A DNA stretch of 64,000 bases, taken from Chaetoderma sp. LZ-2023a. Lineage: Eukaryota; Mollusca; Caudofoveata; Chaetodermatida; Chaetodermatidae. Of the stretch, positions 53,381 through 63,852 are shown in pieces. Position numbers and translations under genes: made by a program. Below the pieces are notes generated by a model. It saw only the letters and a list, made by a program, of their open reading frames with translations, did no database searches and had not been told where the DNA came from. The stretch lies in assembly GCA_034401795.1 (NCBI GenBank), contig CM067369.1, positions 188,068,742-188,132,741 of the forward strand. Reading direction: 5' to 3'. The first letter of the stretch is position 1. The number at the start of each line of letters is the position of its first letter.

Positions 53381-54224
53381 GCTTTCCTGCATAGCTGTCT
53401 TGAAACCGGGATGCTGGAACTTCAAATGGTTAGAGGGCTAAGCACTTTCTATAAACAGGCACATATATCAAATATTGCAATCCGACTTCAAGAGTTTCCC
53501 CAAGGGGTATAGGCCAGGACTTCTAGTTATGACTCAGAACTTCTATAATTCAGGATGTATCCATGTCAGTTTGTCGGTCTGTCCTTCAAAACCGTTGACA
53601 TTTCTGATAAATTTGCCCAAACTCTCAATAATAGCGTGTCGCATTTGTTTCGGTGATACTAGGGAGGTTGTTGAACATTCACGTCATTTGATAAGAGTTG
53701 AATGTTCGCAAGGTCAACCAAACATTGGCTGATTGTACATGTCTAAACTAGTTTATAAACTAATCCATGCGATGTTCAAACAACTAATTTTGTTGCTGGT
53801 GGTGAACCCATATTCATAATGAACAACACCACGAATGATTGCCAACTCTGAAATCACGACAGGAATATTAGATGCTGCATAAAACCGGTAATAAATAACC
53901 CCTTTCGATAATTCTGCAATTTCAATTGTATCCCATCGTTACCAATTCTCGTTCAAGGTCACGAGCTAATTAAAACAGGCTATGTCAGAATGTCAAGAAA
54001 TCCCTTGTCTTGTAGTTCAATTCTCGGTCTAAATGCGTTCTTGATGGCGACCGAACAGGAATAGTCAATACCGACTAATGACTGAAAATGATTGATGACA
54101 CTCGGCATTCTCGTGAGAAATAAGAAGAAATGTATTTGTAATTAAGCACAATGGTCGTATTTACAGGATCAATAGCTCCTTGTTTCCGTGAAAGAGAATC
54201 GTGTCTGATTAATCCGCTAACGCT
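53381..54224. other. No recognised feature
   Basis: An 85-codon frame (53475-53732) without motif. Nothing else seen. Confidence 0.45.
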
Positions 54225-54445
54225 CATATCAACCAAAGAACCGCTTCTGTGGGGGTCTTGAGAAATGCCCATTTGCAGACCAAAAGAAGACCATTTTTGA
54301 AAATTTACAACTGAAATGACTAGCTCGATAACCGAGCCAGTCATTCCACTGGTACCTTTTAAAAAATAGTCTTCTTTTGGTCTGCAAATGGACATTTTCT
54401 ATGAGAAAATTGAAATTTTCTTCTACAAAATCGAGGGTTAAATGG
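54225..54445. mobile_element. Family Q hairpin element, nearly complete
   Basis: AACGCTCATATCAACCAAAG to AGGGTTAAATGGTTAAAG. Outer arms: TGCCCATTTGCAGACCAAAA and TTTTGGTCTGCAAATGGACA. Core GACTAGCTCGATAACCGAGC with one mismatch. Closest in sequence to the copy at 19537. Confidence 0.85.
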
Positions 54446-54599
54446 TTAAAGAGGCATTCAGGAATTCCAGTTGGGGGTGCGTCGGGGTGGGTGTGGGGTG
54501 GGGTGGCGACGGAAATGTTCAGAGTGAGAGGGTGTCTACTTTTCATTAGCGGTGATGAGGTGGGGCGGTCCTGGGGTTGTTCCCCCCCCCCGGGAGATT

Positions 54600-54900
54600 T
54601 GGAAAATTAGATGCTCTGAGAAGCCTTCTTCTACATTCTGAGTGACAGACAATTCTTTTGTTTTTCTTTCGAAAATGTTGTTAATATCATGGAGGAATCC
54701 AGACAATGTTGAAGGCGTGGCTCCAGGAGTGTGATCTAAATGTCATTCCCAAGAAAATGCGAAAATCTGGATGCTCTCAGAAGCCATCTGCTACATTTCA
54801 GTGGGTAAAAATGAACCTTCAGGCCTATATGCCATGAACTGTGGCCCTTACATATCACGGACGCTAAATATCTGAATAATTATCTTAAATTATAATTTTT
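54600..54900. repeat. Family W repeats
   Basis: TTAGATGCTCTGAGAAGCCT (about 54607) and TCTGGATGCTCTCAGAAGCC (about 54766) are direct repeats about 160 bp apart. Each is followed by a TCTACATT-like stretch. Similar sequences occur at 31345 and 62205. Confidence 0.55.
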
Positions 54901-55655
54901 TGCCCATGAACTGGTCACGGTGTGGCCCTTCTTAGGGGTCAACAAAATAATTCTTGACCATCGGAAGGGGAAAGGGAGGATAAGTAAAATAGTGCTACTG
55001 AAATAGATCACAAATTTGTAGTTTGCTGGTATTCGCCTCGCATCATCGAGTCATTGACATAATATAACATAGAAATCAGAATCACTCAGTGTTGAAGAAT
55101 ATTAACTTCATCTCCTCATGAAAGTACGTTTTTCCTGACCACAAAATTGTCTGCAGAAAGATATCCATGTTATAAGCCCGGATAATTTTGAGAACAGCTA
55201 AATAGGTGTTGTCATACAATTACTGCCAAATTAAGCAATCATTAGCCTACCAAAAAATGTAATAACGTGGTTACAAGAAGCGCGTACTTTCATAGGCGAA
55301 ATAGTGTTTGGTCGTTAATGCAACGCATTATTCTGTCAGACGTTTGGGTGTATTTAAATGAGGTTTCACCATATCTCTCAGTTGTGACGATTATCCTCCC
55401 AAAGTGGTGGGAGAACGGCTAACTAGTTAAGATTTTGTCACGTTGACCTTGTAACACAGAGGAATATTTGGTTAATTCTGCTACTAAGAACCGATTTCCA
55501 CGATTCTGAGAGGTAAAAGAGCATACCGAATTTGCTTCCAAGTTAACTTTAGTGTTGATTTTAAAAGCGGTGGGGTGTTTTGTAGGCTTTGACATATTTA
55601 GGCGGTGGGATGTATGCCGGCCCCCAACCCACCCTTTGAATCCGCCACTGGTATG
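54901..55655. other. No recognised feature
   Basis: No motif or repeat family seen. Confidence 0.45.
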
Positions 55656-55659
55656 AGAT

Positions 55660-55850
55660 GGGGTCCAGTTCTCGCTGTACCCCGCTCATTTCTAGCTAAC
55701 TTCCGCCCATATTTTACGCGGATTTCAATCGATTTAAAACTTTGAAAGATGAAATCCTTGAACATAATTTTCAAGGTAACTTTATAGGTAAACTGTTGAC
55801 TATTTTGAAACTAATTTGACTGGGTGCTGCTACTATCTTTTTCCTAGGTA
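55660..55850 (-). mobile_element. Family M MITE, B half only
   Basis: GGGGTCCAGTTCTCGCTGTA with CCCCGCTC and CCGCCC, donor TTTATAGGTAAACTGTTGAC, left palindrome arm to GGGTGCTGCTACTATC. It carries a 45-bp extra block (CTTTGAAAGATGAAATCC region) like that of the copy at 46142, so these two form a sub-family. Confidence 0.75.
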
Positions 55851-56319
55851 ATAGGTCCGTCTTGAAAGCTTCATCATCAACACGGTGTCACAGCTGATGA
55901 CACTCTTGCACAGATCCTAATGTTAATACACTTATCTAGTGTTGTCGAATGATTTCTCGCTAGAATTACTATTTGTTGTGGCAGCACTTAATTCATCTTG
56001 TTATTGGTTGTTCCAATCAATGTTTGTGCGATGTATAAAGCAATACTTAGATACTTAAAGTGTCTGTTATTTTGGTGTGTGTTTTGCCTAAATGTCTTGC
56101 GAAAATCGTCTATATTGGTATATTTGCTTCTGAATTTATGCCTTTGCATAAGCGTATATGTCAGTGTGATTCTGATTTGTCCCCTTCTCTCCTTCAGTGG
56201 GGTAGATTAAGGTCTAGTTGTATTCTGTTTGTAGGTGAAGTCAGAGGATATGAACCTAGCATATATCTTTCGTGCCTTCTCTAACTGTTCTTGGGGTGTG
56301 ATTTTGCGTGTCAGTGTGT

Positions 56320-56402
56320 GTATGGGGGTGGGGGTAAGAGGTGTGGGGTGGGGTGGGGTGGGGGTGTGGGGGCGGGGTGGGGGTGGGGTGGGGGCGGGCG
56401 GG
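56320..56402 (+). repeat. Long G-rich tract
   Basis: More than ten runs of four or five G separated by T, C or TGT: GGGGGTGGGGGTAAGAGG, then GTGGGGTGGGGTGGGGTG and so on. It is the longest quadruplex-prone tract outside the microsatellites. Confidence 0.9.
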
Positions 56403-56589
56403 CAAATTGAACATGCGTGTTCGAGCTTTGGTCGAATCAATCCCATATATGCTAATATTTTACGGGCAGGTGACACTTTAATAAGCTTAATATTTTGTTC
56501 CATGTCGAGTCTTTGTTTACTGTAATACTTATGTATTTAAAAGCGTTAACTTTAGCCGCATGTCTTGTTCCCTCTAAACACTAGTAAGA

Positions 56590-57045
56590 TCTTTGAACTT
56601 TTCCTCGCGATGTATCTGCATGGTGTCACATTTCACGTATTGGAACCTCATTCCGCACATGAGCCCACACCACTCAATGTATTGATGCCATGTTGAATGG
56701 GTGTGCATTCGTCAGCGCAGTCGTCGGCAAACATCATGATGACCCCAAAGTTGGCCTTGCTGATGTTATTTCTGATAACTGACGATATTCAATTTAGAAC
56801 CACATTGCTTACGTCCTTCTATGAATACAGCAATCCATTGTAATGCCTGGCATGCCACTCCATACCAATTCAATCTGGATTTAAGACATCAAAGTCTCTT
56901 TCGAAGTCTCGGATAAATACGTCTACTTGTTTTCTCATATCCAATGATTTGGCTCAGAAATTTATAGCATGTGACAACTGTACTGCACAACTATAATTCT
57001 GTCTACGTCCATGCTGACTTTGTGCTATAATGATCTTTGAATGGA
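56590..57045 (-). mobile_element. CR1/Jockey-type LINE reverse transcriptase fragment
   Basis: On the minus strand, SQHGRRQNYSCAVQLSHAIN (about 56965-57025) matches the QHGFRxxRSCxTQLL motif. It is followed by a KSLD-RKQVDVFIRDFERDFD segment (about 56890-56960), equivalent to KAFDxVPH. Further on are RNNISKANFGVIMMFADDCA (about 56715-56775, catalytic FADD) and then EWCGLMCGMRFQYVKCDTMQ (about 56620-56680), equivalent to L-W...M-FN--KC. This motif set differs from LINE A-D (YADD, CHRKH tail), so it is a second LINE lineage. It has stops and frame changes throughout. Neither the endonuclease nor the C-terminus is seen nearby. Confidence 0.75.
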
Positions 57046-57099
57046 CGTTGCCATTTCGGTTAGGTATTATGTACAAAAATCCCCATGAAAGTCAAGATG

Positions 57100-57260
57100 C
57101 AAGTATATGATACTAGACGAGTTTCCATAATGCTATACAATTGCAAAGGCTGGGAGCCCTCTTGAACAAACTTGACGCATGTCACCGCAAGCATCTGTGA
57201 GCCAATACAAATCATCGCTGGCCACACAATTATAATATTATGTAAGCAAAAGCAGCGTGA
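57100..57260 (+). mobile_element. LINE D, first part
   Basis: Encodes MLYNCKGWEP, then LNKLDACHRKHL and NHRWPHN, the C-terminal block of the LINE A/B family. The match ends near 57240. Confidence 0.65.
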
Positions 57261-57489
57261 TTGTAAGGTATATTAACTTTACTAACGCTACTGGCTATGA
57301 TATAGAATGATACACGGTTTGAATAACGGGTTGGACAGTACAAGAGCTGGGCCAGACCAGAGCATTGGATACAATGAAGCTGTTGAGATACTACGTGCTT
57401 GGGAATGTTTTATGAGTGTCCGGACAGCAGCCATCAGATTCAGATAAAGTTTAATTGCTCTAATAGTGTTACGAGTTCACATCAGTATA
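57261..57489. other. Unclassified insert between LINE D parts
   Basis: About 230 bp that do not match LINE B at the corresponding place, where the gap would be a few codons. Origin unclear. Confidence 0.4.
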
Positions 57490-57840
57490 CTACATTAATC
57501 TAATATCAAATGCAGCACAATACAAACTGCGTAACACGGAGCCACTGTCAGTGAGGGTACCACAACGACGGAGGTCTATGTTCGAACATGTTCTCCGAAT
57601 GCAAGAAATCACGACTGCTCAGAAGCGCTAGAATTTGTAATGGTATGTGCCAACAGTTACCCGGCATGCAAAGATCGACACACCATCAACTTGATATAGT
57701 GTTTTGGTACCAGACCTCAAACAACGTAATCTGGTATCACTACAGATAAGAAATAACCTAAAGAAGCCCAGGACACAGTGGACAAGGTGCAATGGAGAAG
57801 GTTGAAGCAAAACTGATTGCAACTGTAAAACACAGTCACT
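57490..57840 (+). mobile_element. LINE D, second part and 3' end
   Basis: Encodes NTEPLSVRVPQRRRSMFEHV and RMQEITTAQK (about 57535-57630), matching PLSVKVTQQRWFMFGHVPRM of LINE B. A KKPRTQW region follows, and a 3' end GACTGATTGCAGCTG-like (AACTGATTGCAACTG, about 57810). Frame changes are present. Confidence 0.7.
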
Positions 57841-58164
57841 CATCATCATTAGGTGTTTAATATCTTAAAACATATAATATACAGATTAATGAAATAGGTC
57901 TATAATTCACCGCTACCGAACGGTTAGAATTTTCCATTCATTGTCTTAGGTATGTTGGAATATGTTGCATAAAGCTTCTAATATCATATTTGCCACATCT
58001 TTTTAATATTCCTGGGTATTTTCCATCTGACCCTTTAGCATTTGCTGTGTTGAGAATTAAAGGTAACGATCTAACACCAACTGAACAATCGTGTATAATG
58101 TTTTCCCCTGTTTAAGACACTATGCTCGGCCTCAACGTGGCGCAGGGGTATAACCCACTGGGTG

Positions 58165-58300
58165 TCAAACCAGACATTTGGAGGGGCTAACCAGAGCATT
58201 TTGTACAACGCTAATGAAATGACACTTGGAGATCGAAGAACGGCTCTCCAAGTGTGATACCAGCGATCGAAAAGAAGACGATGTTTTCCATCTACAGTGG
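58165..58300 (-). mobile_element. Possible LINE C-terminal scrap
   Basis: The minus-strand frame reads SFRSLVSHLESRSSISKCHF, resembling the LxSLExRRxxxSLxLFY segment near the C-terminus of many Jockey/CR1 polymerases. It is short and isolated. Confidence 0.3.
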
Positions 58301-58567
58301 GAAAATTCTGGTTTTATGTATGGTAATATGGTGTACATAATACCTATGGACTGCAGTATTTTCCTTTTGAGTTGACATCTTAAGGACATCCACTTAACAC
58401 ACAGCTCAGCACCGAGTGCACTTTTAGCTGAAGAATGTAATCTCTATATCGCCGTCTAATCATGCATTGTGTTTTGTTACTTATCCAAGTGTCAATAACT
58501 TCATTTAGTTTATTTGGAACATTTGTTTAGTATTATTATCTATAAAGCATTTGAACAAGTTCTAATT

Positions 58568-58838
58568 AATGAATCCATTTCCTCACTCAATCATATGACG
58601 TCATAATCAACTACGCGACATGTATGCTGACGTCATAATCATGACGTCATGACATCTTTAAAGCTTGATAGTCCGACGCGTTGTACGAATTGTATGTTTT
58701 TGCTATTTAATAAATATTCTGTTGAATATTTTGAAACTAATTTGAATGGGCGCTGTTGCTGCCATAGGCAGCAACAGCGCCCAGTCAAATTAATTTCAAA
58801 ATATTTAACATCTTACCTGTATAGTTTTCTGGAAATTA
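58568..58838 (+). mobile_element. Family M MITE, B end missing
   Basis: Its A end is the variant AATCCATTTCCTCACTCAAT. The palindrome is perfect at the apex (GGGCGCTGTTGCTGCC-ATA-GGCAGCAACAGCGCCC). It stops at TTTTCTGGAAATT, where the next M copy begins in the same orientation. Confidence 0.9.
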
Positions 58839-59165
58839 GACCTTTCCAGTTTAACCATCAATCATATGACGTCATAATCAACTACGTGACGTGTAGTGTA
58901 GACTGACATCATACTAAAAACATCATGAATGACGTAGTTAAGTTCGTCACGAACGCGTAATTGATGACGGACTAAGCATTGGTGTACGAATTGTATGTCT
59001 TTACTATTTAATAAACATGCTGTTGAATATTTTGAAACTAATTTGACTGGGCTATGGCAGCAACAGTACCCAGACAAATTATTTTTCAAAATATTCAACA
59101 GCTTACCTGTATAGTTTTCTGGAAATTGACTTTCAGGGATAGATTGGTGCCAACACTCTATCGAG
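58839..59165 (+). mobile_element. Family M MITE, inserted in or fused to the preceding copy
   Basis: GACCTTTCCAGTTTAACCAT at the A end follows AAATT of copy one. The left part of the apex is deleted (GGGCTATGGCAGCAACAG). The B side fades after CAGGGATAGATTGGTGCC, without GC boxes or terminus. Confidence 0.85.
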
Positions 59166-59169
59166 TATG

Positions 59170-59527
59170 GTATCCCAGTTGATATTGGTATAATTACAGT
59201 TCAGAAGAATATGGAAATGACATTGCACTGTTACAGTACCTGACTGGCTATTCTATATGTCATGGAGTTGATCCCTCAACACTAATATATATATATACAC
59301 ACACATAGACATAGACGGAGTGCAGAGTGAGATGGTGGGGGGAGGGGGTGGGGGGGGGCAGAAAAGACAGTAATGGGCAAAAGCCGGCGGCTGATGTGTG
59401 CGGGTGAGTCCAACGACAATTTGACCCTACTATTGCTATGGCTTGTAAGGTTAAAATTAATTATTCTGCAAGGATGCATTATTTATATCGACGCTCTGTT
59501 CTTCTTCTTTCTTCTTTTCGTTCGCAG
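59170..59527. other. No gene; G-rich tract and pyrimidine tract
   Basis: GGTGGGGGGAGGGGGTGGGG lies at about 59333-59355. A strong pyrimidine tract (TTCTTCTTCTTTCTTCTTTT) lies at about 59499-59518, just before the candidate microexon. Confidence 0.6.
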
Positions 59528-59544
59528 ATCATACCGCCAGTCCT
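59528..59544 (+). CDS. Candidate 17-nt microexon
   Basis: A long pyrimidine tract and TTCGCAG (AG at 59526-59527) are followed by ATCATACCGCCAGTCCT and a consensus donor GTAAGTGA (59545). Joined in phase to the candidate exon at 47960-48070, the first A completes an Arg codon and the rest reads SYRQS plus one nucleotide. This gives an RSKRSYRQS junction, a plausible basic-serine segment. The compatible phase has a one-in-three chance of being accidental. There is no support beyond splice-site quality. Confidence 0.25.
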
Positions 59545-59704
59545 GTAAGTGACTATCGACATGATCATATGCGCTCTGTTTAGTTTGCAAAATCAAGCGA
59601 CTAACGAGCATTTACACATTGTATATACGAGAATGGCGCGACCCATGTCACAAATAGTACTATATTACCTGCGCATAGCTTGTATCGCTTTTCAAAAGCG
59701 CAAT

Positions 59705-59940
59705 TAACCCTTATCACTCCGATGCCAATATTCTGTCTTTTACCGTGTCAATGACAAAGAAACTGGTGTACGTTCAAAGACAATTTTGGTGGATGATGTT
59801 GATGTCTACTACAGCAGCATCGTCCACCAAATTTGTTAAAAAATGAACACCAGTTCACCTTTAATTTAATATGAAAATCTTTTGATTTTTTTTACAGCAG
59901 AGTGGGTAGGGTTAACCAGACACATACATTACAACTCATA
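59705..59940 (-). mobile_element. Family T palindrome element
   Basis: Core ATTTTGGTGGATGATGTTGA with TACTACAGCAGCATCGTCCA. Outer arms AAGAAACTGGTGTACGTTCA and AAAAAATGAACACCAGTTCA. Ends AACCCTTATCACTCCGATGC and AGAGTGGGTAGGGTTAACC. Inverted relative to the copy at 17790. Confidence 0.75.
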
Positions 59941-59944
59941 AATA

Positions 59945-60175
59945 AGGTTGAACGTTTCCAAAAACAAAAACAGAAAAATGTTTGTTTTAGTTAGTGCAAT
60001 TTTGAGCACGACGTAAGAAATGTTCTGTTGAATATTTTGGACTTAATTTGATTGGAAGTCATTGCTTCCTTATAGGCAGCAATGGCTTCCAATCACATTG
60101 AGTCTAAAATATTCAACAGCATGCTTTAATTTGGTTTATAACGAATTTAAAATTATTTCTGAGCTGCACTGTACA
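59945..60175. mobile_element. Family P2 element
   Basis: GAACGTTTCCAAAAACAAAA, GAGCACGACGTAAGAAATGT, palindrome CTGTTGAATATTTTGGACTT with GGAAGTCATTGCTTCCTTAT and GGCAGCAATGGCTTCCAATC, then TCTAAAATATTCAACAGCAT and a CTGAGCTGCACTG tail. Confidence 0.85.
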
Positions 60176-60540
60176 TAGGTCAATCGATCGTTAATTATTA
60201 ATTAACCAGCTCCGACTCGATATACGCCTCTAAGTGACATTGATACGATTGAGTGAGGTATGTTCACGCATACACCCGAACCTGTGTTAAGTGGCCACCT
60301 TATATGGCGCCATAATGTGGTCACGGTGGCTACATGGTCCCGTAGCTACAAGTCAGACGCGATAGGAAATGGAGGGGTCCGATCTGTCGCTCAAGTGTCT
60401 GACGTCATAAACAAAGTACTTCACTTCTTAGTAGACGTCGCAATCGAGTGGCATATGTACCAATATGAAAGAGGCGAAGGTTTGCCAGTAACTGACTGAA
60501 GTGTGTAGGAATAGGTCATTGGTGAATTCACAATTGAATA
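60176..60540. other. No recognised feature
   Basis: A 79-codon frame (60260-60499) without a motif. GTGTTAAGTGGCCACCTTAT near 60282 has a repeat-like look but no second copy here. Confidence 0.45.
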
Positions 60541-60735
60541 CACATTATGTTGAATATTTTGAGACTAATTTGACTTGGGAACTATATTGCAGCCAAAAAA
60601 ATATTCAGCAGTTTACTTGCATAGTTATCTGGAAAATGAGATGCTGTTCAGGGTTCAAAGAATTCAAACGCGCGTACAAAATGGGGAGGGGCGTAGCTAG
60701 AAATGGGCGGGGCATAGCTAGAAATGGATTCATTG
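60541..60735 (+). mobile_element. Family M MITE, A end missing, B end duplicated in part
   Basis: Left arm ATGTTGAATATTTTGAGACT, apex reduced to GAACTATATTGCAGCC. B side with GCATAGTTATCTGG and GATGGGCGG-type box. GGGGCGTAGCTAGAAATGGG and GGGGCATAGCTAGAAATGGA form a direct duplication of the last 25 bp. It ends GGATTCATTGG. Confidence 0.75.
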
Positions 60736-60810
60736 GCTCTTTAGATGCGTTGCCTTTCAATCACATGGCCTAAATTCTACAAATCAGAAACAACAACATG
60801 TTTATGATGC

Positions 60811-60880
60811 AAGTAATTTTCTGTTGAAACTCATTTGACAGGGAGCTGGCAGCAACAGGTTCCAGTCGTATTAGTCTCAC
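60811..60880. repeat. Solo P1 palindrome, short
   Basis: CTGTTGAAACTCATTTGACA and GGGAGCTGGCAGCAACAGGT with TCCAGTCGTATTAGTCTCAC. Part of both arms is deleted. Confidence 0.6.
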
Positions 60881-61600
60881 AGTTTTACTCTGGCATTCCA
60901 AAGGTTACGATGATAATAAGCAGGGTATTTTGTCCCAACAAGGCAGGTGGCGTATCGTGCAGGTTTGGTTGTATGCCCGCTCATCAAACCCCGGAGGTAC
61001 TCAGGTGCTTGTAATGTGATCTATGTGTTTATGTCTCTGATCAGCCAAGTAGAACCTATACAAAATAAATCACAGATATGGTTAATGAGGACTTCGGATG
61101 CGCACGCACAATCATATACACACGCACGCATGCACGGACTCACGCACGTACGTACGCACGCACGTACACAAAGACGGGCAAGCAAAGACACAGACATAGA
61201 TAGGCCTACACTGACTCACGCAGTCTCACCTGCGCACGCACTAAAGACACCGATATAAGATAGATGCATTTAGGCAGATAAACGTAACATGATAATATTC
61301 AGGTAAATTATCTCCCTTCCCTCATACCCCCTCATAGCGTTTTAATCAAATAAATTAGAGCAATTGTATGATGTTACATTTACACCTATCAATCATGCTA
61401 AATTAGATAATTTCTTTAAAACGCATTGCTAGAAATGTTTTCTAAAACATTTAGGAACAAACTTCCCCCCATTAAGATGTTGATCTAGCGACCCAATATA
61501 GAAATTGCGCCGCTGGCAAAAACGCCATCGTTTACCAAGCAGTTCAGGACCAATATTCATGTGTATATCGGCGCGGCCCATTGGTCAACGTCGCTGGACA
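60881..61600. other. No gene; degenerate ACGC microsatellite
   Basis: A loose (CGCA)n tract lies at about 61099-61170, the same motif as the two long arrays at the left of the window but much decayed. Nothing else is recognised. Confidence 0.55.
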
Positions 61601-61609
61601 GATAATCAA

Positions 61610-61820
61610 TCTAATATTTGCACCGATATCCAAATGATATAAGCGCAAGGACCAATATCCAATTGATGTTTTGTCGTTATTTCGGGGACGACTGGAAGAT
61701 GATATTGGTGTAAGTATAAATATCTAAATGATATCGGCGCAAGGACCAACAACCACATGATATCGGCGCAAGGACTAATAACCAAATGATATCGGCGCAA
61801 GGATCAAATGATAATGGCAG
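61610..61820 (+). repeat. 29-bp minisatellite
   Basis: ATGATATCGGCGCAAGGACC recurs at 61728, 61757 and 61786, exactly 29 bp apart. Diverged units lie before (about 61635 and 61660) and a truncated one after (61808). Confidence 0.85.
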
Positions 61821-62009
61821 TTTGAGGTTCTATATATTTAAATTTTCAACATATTAAAATAAATCTTCTCTGTATGTTTGCCTCGAAATTAAGAAACTTT
61901 CATGGGCCAGAGGGATCACCATTACATCTGTGAATTATCATCAGGCGTACGGGTGCAACGAAAACTGTGCATAGCGTGGGTTGGTCGTCCATTTTACTCT
62001 CCAGCCCAT

Positions 62010-62070
62010 CGAGATTGGGGGTGGTGGGGGTAGGAGGGGCTGGGTGGGGGTAGGAGGGGGGGGGGGGTCC
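62010..62070 (+). repeat. G-rich tract
   Basis: GGGGGTGGTGGGGGTAGGAG is repeated as GGGTGGGGGTAGGAGGGGGG. Confidence 0.75.
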
Positions 62071-62179
62071 ACTTTTGGAAAACCTGCGAAATTTGTGTCT
62101 CTTCCATTTCTAGGGATAATGTAATATTAATGGAAATCATACCTGTATATATGTGTGTTGGCAGGCAAAAGCTCACCAG

Positions 62180-62400
62180 GTTATCCTTCAGGAAAAAATC
62201 TGATATTTAGATGCTATCAGAGAGTCCCCTGCATTTCCGGAGGTAATATCGGTTAAAATCTTACTGGAATATGTCTAGGTGCTTGTCGAGAAAGGACACC
62301 CGTGTCCCAAATTAAAAAAACCAAATTAGACGCCATTAGCTTCTTCCTCCGCATCTCTGAATGTAGTATCGATTGAAATACATTGGGACGAGTATTGGTA
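62180..62400. repeat. Family W repeats
   Basis: TTAGATGCTATCAGAGAGTC (about 62206) and TTAGACGCCATTAGCTTCTT (about 62326) are spaced 120 bp. Both are followed by CTGCATTTCCGGAGG- or CCGCATCTCTGAATG-like stretches and TATCG(A/G)TTAAAAT-like sequence. Confidence 0.55.
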
Positions 62401-62544
62401 CGAATAATATCAGATGGGGAATGATATCCCGGCTATGGCGGGGTGGGGGTGCGGTAATGGGAAGCAGGGGAGGGTGGTGGAGATACAACATTCATCTTGA
62501 GACCTAGCAATGCTGCGTTAAAAGGATACACGTATCATATAGCG

Positions 62545-62577
62545 ACATACAGCTCATGTAATGTTTTCCAATCCAAT
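62545..62577. mobile_element. Family P2 fragment, left of an M insertion
   Basis: ATGTAATGTTTTCCAATCCA is the right palindrome arm start. It continues after the M copy at 62960 as TTATGTTCAAAACATTCGAC, then GTTATTGTTTTGGACACATT and TATGAGCTGTTCAC to about 63060. Confidence 0.75.
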
Positions 62578-62959
62578 GAACCTTTCCAGTTTTAGCTATC
62601 TCTGCCTAAGCTCCACTGACACCTCGCTCGTGTTGGGATCGATAGATCTCTGAACTCCCTAACTATCAATTTCCTCAAAACTGTACAGATAAGCTGTTAA
62701 ATGTATTGAAACTAATTTGACTGGTTGCTGCCCATAGCAGAAACAGTGCCCAGTCAAATTAGTTTAAAAAAGTCAACAGAATGTTTATTAAAATGGTAAC
62801 TACATACAATTCGTACAGCGTGCCAGACTATTAAGCGTTAAAGACGGACTAAATCGAGTTATTCATACCATATTTAATTATGACATCATCCTACACGTCA
62901 TTTAGTTGATTATGACGTCATATGACGTCAGATGAGAGATGAATAAACCGGAAAGGTCC
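62578..62959 (-). mobile_element. Family M MITE, full length, inserted in P2
   Basis: GAACCTTTCCAGTTTTAGCT to AAACCGGAAAGGTCC. The GC box is deleted (GCTATCTCTGCC). Apex GGTTGCTGCCCATAGCAGAA. Three CREs near the A end (TGACGTCATATGACGTCA at 62914-62931). Flanks CCAAT and ATTATG fit an ATT duplication with one change. Confidence 0.9.
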
Positions 62960-63060
62960 ATTATGTTCAAAACATTCGACAGAACACTTAATACATTATG
63001 TTAAAAAACTAATGTGTTTCTGTTATTGTTTTGGACACATTAACTATTCTATGAGCTGTT
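62960..63060. mobile_element. Family P2 fragment, right of an M insertion
   Basis: ATGTTCAAAACATTCGACAG then TGTTTCTGTTATTGTTTTGG and CTATGAGCTGTTCAC complete the copy interrupted at 62578. Confidence 0.75.
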
Positions 63061-63198
63061 CACTTGGCACCAGTTCTTGAACTATTATCGCACCTAGAAA
63101 ATGGGCCATAGTTCTTATGAATCTGTCAGGCATTGAACGAGTCTGTGCCCCTCAGAATGTTTTATCCCGTCAGAATACAGGTGAGCAAACAAAATTGT

Positions 63199-63512
63199 CA
63201 TTTCCCGTTTATCCATCCAACATATGAGGGAATAATCAACTACGTGACGTGTAGACTGACGTCATAACCATTGCCGTGATGAATGAGGTAGATAGGTTCG
63301 TCACGGACGTGTAATTGATGAGGGACTAAGCGTTGTTGTACGAATTGTATGTCTTTATTATTTAATAAACATGCTGTTGTATATTTTGAAACTAATTTTT
63401 CTGGGCGTTGTTGCTGCCAGATTCAGGAACAGCACCCAGTCAAATTAGTGTCACAAGATTCGACAGCTTACAAGTATACTTTTCTGGAAATTAGCTAGAA
63501 CTGGATTCCTTC
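63199..63512 (+). mobile_element. Family M MITE with internal B-side deletion
   Basis: CATTTCCCGTTTATCCATCC at the A end. Palindrome apex GCGTTGTTGCTGCCAGATTC. At TTTCTGGAAATT it jumps to AGCTAGAACTGGATTCC, losing the ATCGATCGAT and CCACCC part of the B end. Confidence 0.85.
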
Positions 63513-63514
63513 AT

Positions 63515-63850
63515 TGTCTAGCGTACAAGGAAGACCGATCAGGCAGTTTCCTTTGAACTACTCAGGCTATATAGGCTATATGCATAGGCAAGCTATAAAT
63601 TCAAAATGGCCAATACTTTTCTGGGAGGTTTCAAGATATTTGATGACAAAAAAACTTTCTGTAAATCTTAACCCTATAATTTTCAGTAGAAACCTATGTA
63701 TCCCTTCAGCACCTCAGTGAAGATGGACAAGAGGGTTGTAATTTATATTGGAAATTTACTTAGCCATTGGGTGGGAGTTACAAAGAATGGCAGATTGCAT
63801 GTTGATCAAGGGGTAGTCCCTTGTTGGAGTGTAGTTTTAACCTCTGCAAT
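63515..63850. other. No recognised feature
   Basis: No motif or repeat seen. Confidence 0.4.
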
Positions 63851-63852
63851 TC

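Noticed and set aside
52946-53425. 159-codon minus-strand frame
   Set aside because: It runs through a P palindrome at its N-terminal side and shows no domain or motif.
58130-58185. TGGCGCAGGGGTATAACCC resembling a tRNA-type A box, with GGTGTCAAACC as possible B box
   Set aside because: Spacing and B box are poor, and no second copy of such a SINE was seen.
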